In this document: positions 1-7,668 of the stretch, piece after piece | Numbering within the stretch: the stretch's first letter is position 1 | Layout of the letters: the number at the start of each line of letters is the position of its first letter | From: Hydrogenophilales bacterium 16-64-46 | Lineage (GTDB): Bacteria > Pseudomonadota > Gammaproteobacteria > Burkholderiales > Thiobacillaceae | Direction of reading: 5' to 3' | Assembly (NCBI GenBank): GCA_002281775.1 | Contig: NCGY01000003.1 | Location: 238,696 to 302,695, forward strand | Length of the DNA: 64,000 bases | The notes under the pieces: generated by a model | What the model saw: only the letters and a program-made list of their open reading frames with translations | Database searches by the model: none | What the model was told of the DNA's origin: nothing | Made by a program: the position numbers and the translations under genes

Positions 1-1
1 G

Positions 2-847
2 GTGCGCGTGGTGTCGGACGCGATCCGCCGTTCGCGCGCAGGTCTATCCGACCCCAACCGCCCGCTCGGCAGCTTCCTCTTCCTCGGCCCCACCGGGGTG
101 GGCAAGACCGAGCTGTGCAAGACGCTGGCCGAATACCTGTTCGACTCCGCCGATCACATGATCCGTATCGACATGAGCGAATTCATGGAAAAGCACTCGG
201 TTGCCCGCCTTATCGGCGCGCCGCCCGGTTACGTCGGTTATGAAGAAGGCGGGTATCTCACCGAAGCCGTACGCCGCAAGCCTTACTCCGTGATCCTCAT
301 GGACGAGGTGGAAAAGGCGCATCCGGACGTGTTCAACGTGCTGCTGCAGGTACTCGACGACGGTCGCCTCACCGACGGCCAGGGCCGCACCGTCGACTTC
401 CGCAACACCGTCATCGTCATGACATCCAACCTGGGCAGCCAGATGATCCAGTCCATGGCTGGCGACGACTACCAGGTGGTGAAACTGGCCGTGCTGGGTG
501 AAGTGAAGTCCTACTTCCGCCCCGAGTTCATCAACCGCATCGACGAGGTGGTGGTGTTCCACGCGCTGGGCGAAGCCCACATCGCCAGCATCGCCCGCAT
601 CCAGTTGCAGGCGCTGGAAAAGCGTCTGGCGCAGATGGAAATGAAGCTGGAAATCAGCGACGCGGCCCTGGCCAAAATCGCCGAAGCCGGCTTCGATCCG
701 ATCTACGGCGCGCGGCCGCTCAAGCGTGCCATTCAGAGCGAGCTGGAAAACCCGCTGGCGAAGGAAATCCTGTCCGGACGCTTCGCGGCCAAGGACACGA
801 TCCAGGTCGATGCGCAGGACGGCGGGTTCCGGTTCGAGAAGGGGTGA
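2..847 (+). CDS. clpB: ATP-dependent disaggregase ClpB, C-terminal part (5' end outside the window)
   Basis: ClpB is the Hsp100 ring ATPase that pulls proteins out of aggregates together with DnaK. Only the second AAA+ module and C-terminal domain are present, 281 residues. Visible are the Walker A motif GPTGVGKT (about residues 29-36 here), the pore loop GYVG, the Walker B block LMDEVEKAH, sensor 1 TSNLGS and the sensor 2 arginine in GARPLKR. The reading frame is open at the left edge, so the true start lies outside. A strong terminator follows at once, so transcription probably ends here. The family call is secure; ClpA and ClpC are less likely because the C-terminal region matches ClpB style. 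Confidence 0.96.
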   Translation: MRVVSDAIRRSRAGLSDPNRPLGSFLFLGPTGVGKTELCKTLAEYLFDSADHMIRIDMSEFMEKHSVARLIGAPPGYVGYEEGGYLTEAVRRKPYSVILMDEVEKAHPDVFNVLLQVLDDGRLTDGQGRTVDFRNTVIVMTSNLGSQMIQSMAGDDYQVVKLAVLGEVKSYFRPEFINRIDEVVVFHALGEAHIASIARIQLQALEKRLAQMEMKLEISDAALAKIAEAGFDPIYGARPLKRAIQSELENPLAKEILSGRFAAKDTIQVDAQDGGFRFEKG

Positions 848-871
848 ACCGGGGCAGCAGGTGGATCAAGA

Positions 872-904
872 GGGCGGGGGCGTTCCCCGCCCTTTTTGTT
901 TTTT
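872..904 (+). terminator. Rho-independent terminator of clpB
   Basis: An 8 bp G+C-only stem (GGGCGGGG at 872-879 pairing with CCCCGCCC at 885-892) with a 5-base loop is followed by a T-rich run. It starts 25 bases after the clpB stop codon. Confidence 0.9.
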
Positions 905-929
905 GTTGGTGCGGGTTATCGGCCTACAA

Positions 930-1073
930 CCCCTCCACCAGCGTCTGATGAACGCGGCATGGCGCGCTTCAGCTTGCTGGTAGCGGGCGATGAACTGTTC
1001 GGCGTCGGAGGTGAGCCGGCTGCCGGCGGGCCTGCTTTCGACCAGCGGCGATTGCCAGACTGGGTTCAAGGCA
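930..1073 (-). pseudogene. Truncated, frameshifted copy of the 3' end of modE
   Basis: Read on the minus strand, this segment encodes WQSPLVESRPAGSR, TSDAEQ and IARYQQAEARHAAF, nearly identical to the C-terminal half of the ModE-like protein whose gene ends at 2628. One base is missing next to position 947, which breaks the frame. If it is restored, the copy ends LVEGL-stop exactly as the intact gene does. The helix-turn-helix half is absent. About 140 bp match the segment at 2634-2775 with only a handful of differences, in the same orientation. The rest of the 848-1158 gap holds the clpB terminator and nothing else that I recognise. Confidence 0.85.
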
Positions 1074-1158
1074 CACATCGCCACAACATGATTTGATCGC
1101 GGCTCAGGCAACCACCTTGGCGGTTATCCGGGAAGCGTTCCCTGGCCTCGCGCGGCTT

Positions 1159-2493
1159 TTATTGCAGGTAGGGAAGCAAGCCGCGATACCACACGTCGGC
1201 CATCAGCCAGCCGCCTTTGGTGTTGTGGTGCACATGATCCTCAGCCATGCATCCACGTGATGCGGAGTCGCCACCCCAAACATCCGTTTCACCGGTGTCG
1301 CCAGAAAAAGTGCGCTGGAACGGTGGCAGGGTGGCCGGTATCGCCCAATTGGCGGAGACCAGACCGGTTTCGTAGCAGGCCACACTTTGTTGCCACATAT
1401 ATTGCGTATTGTCTGGATTGATCAGGAACATCCGGGTAGCGTCGAAGGTGGCCATATTGGCCAATGTCTCCATGACGCGGTGTTCCCAGTACACCGATGG
1501 CAGGTAATACCCGGTCATCGGGCGCGACGGTGTGATGTCTGACGGCAAGCGACTTTCGTGCAAGCCGTTCGCACAATTTTCCCCCGGGAAGAACTTGTCG
1601 CATGCCGTGCTCCCGGTCATCTCCATCGGCTTCTGCGTGAAGAACACATAATCCGTTCTATTGGCGCGCAGATGCGTGGCCAGATCGACGAGCCAACGCG
1701 CGGCCAGGCGGATGGCGCTATCGCCTATGTTCGACAAATTGTTGTCGCAGTTCCAATCAACCGCCTGCACGGTGTCCGATCTCGTCGCATAAGGCAGTAC
1801 TCCGGTCGATTCGTAGCCTGGGGGACAGGCATGGTCCACCATCGCATCCGTATCCCCCACCCGGTCCGCGACGAAATAGTCGTCTGGCGAGACGCGGCCG
1901 TTCTCGTTGTAGTCGTCGATCGGCCAACTGCGGTTTGAGGTGTCCTGGACCAGCGCGATGCGCACGTCCATGTTCTGCAAGCACTCTTCCCAGGTCTCGC
2001 CAAATTGGGGGCCGTCGGCATCGTGATATTTGCAGCGTACGACTTCAGGCTGGCTATCCCCGCATGCCGTGGTCTCCTCGGCTATGCCCAGCGCGCGATC
2101 AAGCTCCAACCGCCGGCACGACCAACGCGCACCGTCTGAGGTTTGCTCCCATTGCACGCCCTCCTCGGACGCTGTGATGCGGTTGTATAGAACATCCTCC
2201 GGCATGATTTTGGTCTTGCTCCAGAGAAAGCCGCCGTCTCCGCGGCCGATCACCGGCAGGACGACATAATTCCGTCCATCACTCGTGGTGCTGTTTAGGG
2301 TCCGTGCCAGTTTCGCCGGATAGTCGCCGGTGGCGCTCGTGCTGTGGCCGATGATTATCAGTCCGACATCGGTCGGATAGCCGTCGGTAAGGGCCGGAAT
2401 CCCCAGCGGGGTCTCCGCGGCCATCCCCCTTCCCGCGCAAATCCCCAGCAGCATGAGCACTGTAATACCCATCATTCTTGCCATTTTGCACAT
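1159..2493 (-). CDS. Secreted SGNH-like hypothetical protein with a dockerin-like calcium loop
   Basis: A 444-residue protein with an N-terminal signal peptide (hydrophobic ITVLMLLGICAG, cleavage probably after AMA). The start at 2493 is supported by AAGGGAGA a few bases upstream. An early LIIIGHSTSATGDYP block and a C-terminal DHVHHNTKGG block are placed where SGNH/GDSL hydrolases carry blocks I and V (DxxH), but the classical GDS serine motif is altered, so enzymatic function is only suggested. DYNENGRVSPDD in the middle fits the calcium-binding loop of dockerin or EF-hand repeats. It has several cysteines, as expected for an exported protein. The gene looks less G+C-rich than its neighbours and sits between two copies of a modE segment, suggesting acquisition. 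I do not recognise a named family. Confidence 0.7.
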   Translation of the reverse strand: MCKMARMMGITVLMLLGICAGRGMAAETPLGIPALTDGYPTDVGLIIIGHSTSATGDYPAKLARTLNSTTSDGRNYVVLPVIGRGDGGFLWSKTKIMPEDVLYNRITASEEGVQWEQTSDGARWSCRRLELDRALGIAEETTACGDSQPEVVRCKYHDADGPQFGETWEECLQNMDVRIALVQDTSNRSWPIDDYNENGRVSPDDYFVADRVGDTDAMVDHACPPGYESTGVLPYATRSDTVQAVDWNCDNNLSNIGDSAIRLAARWLVDLATHLRANRTDYVFFTQKPMEMTGSTACDKFFPGENCANGLHESRLPSDITPSRPMTGYYLPSVYWEHRVMETLANMATFDATRMFLINPDNTQYMWQQSVACYETGLVSANWAIPATLPPFQRTFSGDTGETDVWGGDSASRGCMAEDHVHHNTKGGWLMADVWYRGLLPYLQ

Positions 2494-2627
2494 ATCGGTC
2501 TCCCTTGGATTTCACCACCTGGATAGTATTGCGTTTGTACGTTATCAGACCAAGAATGGCTTCACACAAAGCCGATCTGCAGCCACCCGCATTCCGATCT
2601 TATCTTGGCCTTGCGGCATCCGATCCG

Positions 2628-2948
2628 CTAGAGCCCCTCCACCAGCGTCTGCATGAACGCGGCATGGCGCGCTTCAGCTTGCTGGTAGCGGGCGATGAGC
2701 TGTTCGGCGTCGGAGGTTAGCCGGCTGCCGGCGGGGCTGCTTTCGACCAGCGGCGACTGCCAGGCTGAGTTCATCGCGTCGACGGCGTCCCACGCGGCCT
2801 TGTAGCTCATCTTCATGGCGCGTGCGGCCTGGGAGATGGAGCCGGTTTCGCGGATGCGTTGGAGCAGTTCGACGCGGCCGCGGCCGAGGAAGTTGCGGCC
2901 GTTGAGGGTGAGCCAGAAGCGGCCGTCGGCTTGCAGGGCGGGGGGCAT
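2628..2948 (-). CDS. ModE-type winged-helix transcriptional regulator (N-terminal domain only)
   Basis: A 106-residue stand-alone ModE N-terminal domain. It has the typical core GRGRVELLQRIRETGSISQAARAM followed by SYKAAWDAVDAMN, the helix-turn-helix seen in molybdenum-dependent regulators. The molybdate-binding MOP domains of full ModE are absent, so it may respond to another signal or act through a partner. An upstream ATG at 2984 would add 12 residues, but the hydrophilic ALQADGRFWL beginning is the usual family start. It diverges from the DUF302 gene. No molybdate transport genes lie nearby. A damaged copy of its 3' end is found at 930-1073. Confidence 0.8.
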   Translation of the reverse strand: MPPALQADGRFWLTLNGRNFLGRGRVELLQRIRETGSISQAARAMKMSYKAAWDAVDAMNSAWQSPLVESSPAGSRLTSDAEQLIARYQQAEARHAAFMQTLVEGL

Positions 2949-3028
2949 GGCCGGAGTGTAACAAACGACCATTGCGGCGGTCACACGGGCAGGCCGACAA
3001 TTCCAGCCCGCTTGTTCAGGAGACTGTC

Positions 3029-3487
3029 ATGAAAAGACTCATCGCTTTATTCGCCCTTGTTTGCCTGCCGTTTTCGGCGCTGGCGGCGGAGGGGTTCACT
3101 GTACTGTTCAAGGCGCAGGGTACGTTCGAGGATGTGCGCGACCTGGTGCAGGCGTCCATCGAAGGCCAGGGTCTGAAGATCAACCACACCAACCAGATCG
3201 CCGGGATGCTGGAGCGCACCGGCAAGGACCTGGGTGCGACGAAGCAGGTGTACGGGCACGGCGAGCAGTTCGAGTTCTGCAGCGCGACGATTTCGCGCGC
3301 GATGATGGAAGCCGATCCGCACGCGATCGTGATGTGTCCGTACATCGTGTCGGTGTACACGATCCCCGGCGACAAGACGGTGTACATCGCCTACCGCAAG
3401 CCGGCAGCGACGCAGAACCCGGCGTTGCAGAAAGCGCTGGCAGACGTGGAAAAACTGCTCACCGAGATCATCCGGGACGCGCTATAA
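3029..3487 (+). CDS. Exported DUF302 family protein
   Basis: A 152-residue protein with a clear signal peptide (MKRLIALFALVCLPFSALA) and a mature part of DUF302 type, a small alpha/beta fold of unknown biochemical role often exported by sulfur and metal oxidisers. The start is set by CAGGAGAC seven bases before the ATG. Two cysteines (FEFCSA and VMCPY) are placed as often seen in this family. It is transcribed alone, divergently from modE. Confidence 0.85.
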   Translation: MKRLIALFALVCLPFSALAAEGFTVLFKAQGTFEDVRDLVQASIEGQGLKINHTNQIAGMLERTGKDLGATKQVYGHGEQFEFCSATISRAMMEADPHAIVMCPYIVSVYTIPGDKTVYIAYRKPAATQNPALQKALADVEKLLTEIIRDAL

Positions 3488-3521
3488 GCGCGTTCAGTCA
3501 GGGTGGGTGGGCAGGATTGAT

Positions 3522-3543
3522 GGTCGGGAAGGCGTTCCCGACC
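3522..3543. repeat. Perfect short inverted repeat in the DUF302-crcB spacer
   Basis: GGTCGGGAA and TTCCCGACC, 9 bp perfect arms around a GGCG loop, 35 bp after the DUF302 stop codon. No T run follows, so it is a weak terminator at best. A second pairing (TCCCGCCA with TGGCGGGA) is found further along the same 186 bp spacer. No fluoride riboswitch was recognised before crcB. Confidence 0.5.
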
Positions 3544-3673
3544 TACGGAAAAACCCGGTGCCAGCCCGTAGGGTGGCAACACTATCCCGCCACACAGGAT
3601 TGCGGTGGGATTGGCGGGAAGGCTTGCCCGGCGGCTAGAATGCGCGCATGAGATTCCGCGCCGCGTTCCAGCC

Positions 3674-4048
3674 ATGACCGCCTTTCTAGCCGTGGGCATC
3701 GGCGCAGCGCTGGGTGCGTGGCTGCGCTGGGGGCTGGGCCTGTGGTTGAACCCACTCTTCCCCTCGATGCCGCTGGGCACGCTGGCGGCAAATCTCGTCG
3801 GTGGCTATTGCATCGGCCTCGCCATCGCCTGGTTTGCGGAACACCCCGGGGTGCCGCCCGAGGCGCGGCTCTTCCTCATCACCGGCCTTCTGGGCGGGCT
3901 GACCACGTTTTCCACGTTTTCCGCCGAGGTCGTCGGCACGCTGATGCGCGGGCTGTGGGCGACCGGCGGGTTGATCGCCTTCACCCACATGCTCGGCTCG
4001 TTTGCCGCCACGGGGCTGGGTTTCTACACGATGAGGCTATTCAAATGA
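3674..4048 (+). CDS. crcB: Fluoride ion channel CrcB/FluC
   Basis: A 124-residue inner membrane protein with four hydrophobic segments. Diagnostic signatures are [12 protein letters not shown] near the N-terminus, the [14 protein letters not shown] segment, and [14 protein letters not shown], the central region containing the sodium and fluoride pathway residues. CrcB dimers expel fluoride. The start at 3674 gives the canonical short N-terminus; an in-frame upstream extension lacks family character. Its stop overlaps the DUF190 start (ATGA), so the two are translationally coupled. Confidence 0.93.
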   Translation: MTAFLAVGIGAALGAWLRWGLGLWLNPLFPSMPLGTLAANLVGGYCIGLAIAWFAEHPGVPPEARLFLITGLLGGLTTFSTFSAEVVGTLMRGLWATGGLIAFTHMLGSFAATGLGFYTMRLFK

Positions 4049-4356
4049 ACGCTGTCTGTCTGCAACTCTTCGTTACCGAGGCGCATCGCCACCAGGGCAA
4101 GCTCACCTACGAATGGCTGCTCGACGCGGCGCAGGCGGCGGGTATCAAGGGCGGCTCGGCCTTCCAGTCGATTGCGGGCTTTGGTCGCCACGGCCGGCAC
4201 GACGCCGGCTTTTTCGAGCTGGCAGGCGAGCTGCCGGTGGTGGTGCAGTGCATCGCGCCGGAAGCAGAAATCGACGCGCTGCTGAAGGCGGTGTCGGCAG
4301 CCGGCCTCACGCTGGCCTACGCCAGGTTTCCGGCAGAATTCGGCATCACCGGCTGA
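4045..4356 (+). CDS. DUF190 PII-like protein
   Basis: A 103-residue DUF190 protein, a family with a PII-like ferredoxin fold that is commonly encoded beside crcB and presumed to modulate membrane transport. Visible family features are [21 protein letters not shown] at the start and the central [18 protein letters not shown] block. It overlaps crcB by 4 bases and the TauE/SafE gene by 1 base, so all three appear to be made together. Ligand binding is not evident from sequence. Confidence 0.88.
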   Translation: MNAVCLQLFVTEAHRHQGKLTYEWLLDAAQAAGIKGGSAFQSIAGFGRHGRHDAGFFELAGELPVVVQCIAPEAEIDALLKAVSAAGLTLAYARFPAEFGITG

Positions 4357-5135
4357 TGCCCGGTGCAGGCCCCGACGCGCTGGGTCTGGTTGATCAGCTC
4401 GTTCTGTTGGTCGCCTCGCTGGCGGCCAATTTTCTGTCGGCGCTGTCGGGCGGCGGGGCGGGGCTGATTCAGTTTCCCATCCTGATTTTTCTGGGCCTGC
4501 CCTTCGGCGTGGCGCTGGCCACGCACAAGATCGCCAGCGTGGCGCTGGGCCTGGGTGCCACGATCCGGCACCTGAAAACCTCGCACCTCGAACGCCGCTT
4601 CTCGCTCGTCATTCTCGGCGCGGGCCTGCCCGGCGTGGTGCTGGGCGCGTTCACCATCCTGCAGATTCCGGAGCGCGCGGCGACGCTGGCGCTGGGCGCA
4701 CTGACCTTGGGGCTGGGCGTGTATTCGGTGTTCAAGCCCCGGCTCGGCATGGACCATGCGCCGCGCCACCAGAGCGGTGCCGGCCTGTGGCTGGGCATGG
4801 CGGGCCTGTTCGGCGTGGGCTTTCTCAACGGTTCGATCACCAGCGGCACGGGGCTATTTCTCACCCTCTGGCTGATCCGCTGGTTCGGCCTCGACTACAC
4901 CCGTGCGGTGGCCTACACGCTGATCCTGTGCGGGCTGGTGTGGAACGGCACCGGTGCGCTGGTGCTGGGCACCATCGGCACGGTGGCGTGGGGCTGGATG
5001 CCGGCGCTGCTGCTGGGCTCGGTGGTGGGCGGCTACCTCGGCAGCCACTTCGCGATCATGAAGGGCAACCTGTGGATCAAGCGCGCCTTCGAGACCGTGA
5101 CCATCCTCATCGGGCTGAAGCTGATCCTGGGGTGA
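4356..5135 (+). CDS. TauE/SafE family sulfite/anion exporter
   Basis: A 259-residue polytopic membrane protein of the TauE/SafE (DUF81) family, which moves sulfur-containing or other organic anions. The two half-repeats show the family glycines: SALSGGGAGLIQFPIL early and GSITSGTGLFLTLWLI in the second half. About eight membrane segments are apparent. The ATG at 4356 overlaps the DUF190 stop (TGATG). The placement after crcB-DUF190 suggests co-expression; substrate unknown. Confidence 0.88.
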   Translation: MPGAGPDALGLVDQLVLLVASLAANFLSALSGGGAGLIQFPILIFLGLPFGVALATHKIASVALGLGATIRHLKTSHLERRFSLVILGAGLPGVVLGAFTILQIPERAATLALGALTLGLGVYSVFKPRLGMDHAPRHQSGAGLWLGMAGLFGVGFLNGSITSGTGLFLTLWLIRWFGLDYTRAVAYTLILCGLVWNGTGALVLGTIGTVAWGWMPALLLGSVVGGYLGSHFAIMKGNLWIKRAFETVTILIGLKLILG

Positions 5136-5142
5136 GCGGCTT

Positions 5143-5162
5143 CCGGGCGACTTACTGCCCGG
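5143..5162. terminator. Hairpin between convergent TauE/SafE and metallo-beta-lactamase genes
   Basis: CCGGGC and GCCCGG arms with an 8-base loop lie 7 bases after the TauE stop and cover the stop codon of the opposing gene. There is no T run, so function as a bidirectional terminator is an inference. Confidence 0.4.
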
Positions 5163-6111
5163 CAGCTTCCTGTTCCAGCCGCAGATACTGGTTGTAGGCG
5201 TTGACGCGGTTGGATTCGTTGAAGGCGGGCAGGGTGCGGTATTTCGACCAGTTGATCTGCTCGTAGGCTTCCTCGAAGGGGATGAAGTCGGCGGCGGCCT
5301 TGCCCAGTTCCTGGCGTAGATATTGGAGGTAGTCGCGGACGAAGACCAGGTCTTTCTGCGGTTCGCGCGAGGGGGAGCCGTGGCCGGGCACGAGCACGTC
5401 CGGCTTCATGGCGATGAGGGTGTCGAGCGCGGCGATCCAGGCGCGGCTGTCGGCATCGCCCACAAAGGGCACGCGGCCGCGAAAGACCAGGTCGCCGGCG
5501 TAGAGCACACCGTCTTCCTTCACCAGCATCGCCATGTCTTCGCTGGAATGCGCCGGGCCCACATAGCGCAACATGAAATGCACGCCGCCCAGTTCAAAAT
5601 CGGTGTCGCCGTCCAGGAAACGGTCGGCTTCGATCAGGCGGGTCTGTTCGTCCACCCAGGGAAACAGCGCGTCCCTGCGCTGCGTCAGCCGGTCGGCCGC
5701 GCCTTCGCTGCGGGTCTGGCCTTCGGCCAGTTTGTGCGCCCAGATTTCCGCGCCCAGCGCCTTGAACACCTGCAGGCCGTAGAAATGGTCGGCGTGATAA
5801 TGGCTGACGATCACGCGCTTAATCGGCTGTTTCGTGACCTTGCGGATTTCGGCGACCAGCTTTTCGGCCAGCGGCGGGCTGGCCAGTGCGTCGAACACGA
5901 CCACGCCGCCCCCGGTGACGACGAAGCCGGCGTTAGACATGAAGCCCTGATTCTCGCTGGAGGCGGCGCCCGGCAGGCCCTGCACGAAATAGCTGTGTTT
6001 GCCGAGCTGGACGGCCTGCATCGGCACGGTGACGGCGCGGGCAGCGTCGGCGGCGTGTGCCAGCGGCAGCCAGCCGGCAAGGACAACGAGGAAAAACAGG
6101 CGTGCAAGCAT
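5152..6111 (-). CDS. Secreted metallo-beta-lactamase fold hydrolase, SoxH-like
   Basis: A 319-residue protein with signal peptide MLARLFFLVVLAGWLPLAHA. The zinc signature SHYHADH (His104, His106, Asp108, His109) is followed by GPAHSSEDM, YAGDLVF and VPGHGSP, giving the full set of metal ligands. The ENQGFMSN block near residue 53 is characteristic of the SoxH / quinoprotein-relay hydrolase group. Being periplasmic, it may act on a thiol or quinone-linked substrate; the reaction is not known. A relative with the same ENQGFM block is encoded at 36324-37262. It runs convergent with the TauE operon. Confidence 0.85.
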   Translation of the reverse strand: MLARLFFLVVLAGWLPLAHAADAARAVTVPMQAVQLGKHSYFVQGLPGAASSENQGFMSNAGFVVTGGGVVVFDALASPPLAEKLVAEIRKVTKQPIKRVIVSHYHADHFYGLQVFKALGAEIWAHKLAEGQTRSEGAADRLTQRRDALFPWVDEQTRLIEADRFLDGDTDFELGGVHFMLRYVGPAHSSEDMAMLVKEDGVLYAGDLVFRGRVPFVGDADSRAWIAALDTLIAMKPDVLVPGHGSPSREPQKDLVFVRDYLQYLRQELGKAAADFIPFEEAYEQINWSKYRTLPAFNESNRVNAYNQYLRLEQEAAGQ

Positions 6112-6215
6112 GGGGCGTCTCCGGTAAGCGTGGACGATTATAGACAGAGGCAGCGGCCGGCCGTGCCACGCCGGCTGTGGTATCTTCGAACCGCATCAAG
6201 CAAGGGATAGACAAG

Positions 6216-6743
6216 GTGTTCAAGAAACAGTGGCCGGCTTTTCTGCTGGCATTCGTACTGCCCCTGTTGGGGGTGTTCTGGTGGTGGGGCGGGTTCGCCA
6301 CGGTGAGCGTGTCCGACGTCGAGGCGGGGCCTTACCGCTACGCCTATCTGGAATACGACGGCCCGCTCAACAACATGCGCAAGACGCAGCGGCGTGCGCT
6401 GGATGAATTCAACGCCGCGCGCATTCCGGCCGGCGACACCATCACGGTGCTATTCACCGACCCGCGTGCCGACAACGGCAAGGTACGCGCTCACGTGGGC
6501 TACAGGCTGGATGAGTCGGCTGCCATCCCCGAGGGGTTGAAAGAAGGGCGCATCGAACGTCGACCGGTCACGCAGGTGCAGGTGCAGGCCGTGGTGCTGC
6601 TGGCCCCGTCCAAGGCGTATCAGGCACTCGCCAATTATCTGGATGCGCAGGGCCGCAGCATCGTCATGCCGACGGTGGAACTCTACCGGCCGGGCGGTGA
6701 GGCCGACCGCATCGGCACCTTCACGCTGGAAATCAATCGCTGA
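6216..6743 (+). CDS. Membrane-anchored GyrI-like small-molecule-binding domain protein
   Basis: A 175-residue protein with one N-terminal membrane anchor (WPAFLLAFVLPLLGVFWWWGG) and a soluble GyrI/SOUL-like domain (PYRYAYLEYDGPLNNM, then TITVLFTDPRADNGKVRAHVGY). Such domains bind small ligands. I chose the GTG at 6216 because AAGGGAT lies 7 bases ahead. A GTG at 6177 would add 13 residues without a clear ribosome site. The stop overlaps the start of the CobD-like gene by one base. Confidence 0.75.
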   Translation: MFKKQWPAFLLAFVLPLLGVFWWWGGFATVSVSDVEAGPYRYAYLEYDGPLNNMRKTQRRALDEFNAARIPAGDTITVLFTDPRADNGKVRAHVGYRLDESAAIPEGLKEGRIERRPVTQVQVQAVVLLAPSKAYQALANYLDAQGRSIVMPTVELYRPGGEADRIGTFTLEINR

Positions 6744-7660
6744 TGGCCTTTTTTTCCATCCTGACGTCGCTTGCGCTCGAACACTGGCGGCCCCTGCGCC
6801 AGCCCTTGCCGCACTACCGGCAATACGGGCGCTTCACGCACTGGCTGGAACGCCGTTTCAACGCCGGCGAATTCAGCCACGGCGCCATCGCCTGGGGGCT
6901 GGCCGTGTTGCCGCTGCTGGCGGCGGTGGCGCTGGTCTACTGGGTGTTGAGTGGTATTGCGCCTTTTCTGGGCTGGGTGTGGAACGTGGCCGTGCTTTAC
7001 GCCACCCTGGGCTTCAAGTATTACAGCGACGACGCCGAACGCATCGCCCGCCTGCTGCGTGACGGCGACCTCGACGCGGCGCGCCGACATCTGGCGGACT
7101 GGCGCGGCGGTGACACCAGCCAGTTCTCGGCCGAGGCGCTCACGCGTGTCGCCATCGAGCAGACGCTCGCCGCCAGCCACCGGCAGATGTTCGGCGTGCT
7201 GATCTGGTTTGCCGTGCTCGTCCCGCTGGGGCCGGTGGGTGCGGTGCTGTTCCGCGCAGCCTCGATTTTGGACCGTCGCTGGGCGGACACCGGCGGGCGC
7301 TTCGGTGCGTTCGCCCGGCGGGCATTCCATGCCATCAACTGGCTGCCGGCGAGGCTGACTGCGCTGACCTACGCCATCGCCGGCAATTTCGAGGACGCCA
7401 CCTTTGCCTGGCGCACCCAGGCCGACACCTGGCCCGAACCGGAAGAGGGCGTGATCGTGGCGGCCGGGGCCGGGGCCATGGGCATCAAGCTCGGACAGCC
7501 CGTGACCGTGGGCGGTGAAACGGCGTGGCGGCCTGACCTGGGCACCGGCCAGCCACCCGATGCCGACTGCATCGACAGCGCCGTGAGCATGATCTGGCGC
7601 GGCCTGGTGATCTGGCTGGTGGCCGGCTTGCTGGTGGTCGTCGCGGGCTGGGTCGCCTAA
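6743..7660 (+). CDS. CobD/CbiB family membrane protein
   Basis: A 305-residue inner membrane protein related to the CobD/CbiB cobalamin synthesis family. It shows LEHWRPL near the N-terminus, GFKYYSDDAERIARLLRDGD in the middle and ASHRQMFGVLIWF after it. No other cobalamin genes are near, and the group found in betaproteobacteria has no proven role in B12 synthesis, so an enzymatic claim would be unsafe. Its ATG overlaps the preceding stop (TGATG), and the SpmAB-like gene starts 8 bases after it. Confidence 0.78.
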   Translation: MAFFSILTSLALEHWRPLRQPLPHYRQYGRFTHWLERRFNAGEFSHGAIAWGLAVLPLLAAVALVYWVLSGIAPFLGWVWNVAVLYATLGFKYYSDDAERIARLLRDGDLDAARRHLADWRGGDTSQFSAEALTRVAIEQTLAASHRQMFGVLIWFAVLVPLGPVGAVLFRAASILDRRWADTGGRFGAFARRAFHAINWLPARLTALTYAIAGNFEDATFAWRTQADTWPEPEEGVIVAAGAGAMGIKLGQPVTVGGETAWRPDLGTGQPPDADCIDSAVSMIWRGLVIWLVAGLLVVVAGWVA

Positions 7661-7668
7661 ACCCACCC

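Noticed and set aside
3488..3673. Fluoride riboswitch upstream of crcB
   Set aside because: The spacer has hairpins but I could not find the conserved fluoride aptamer elements.
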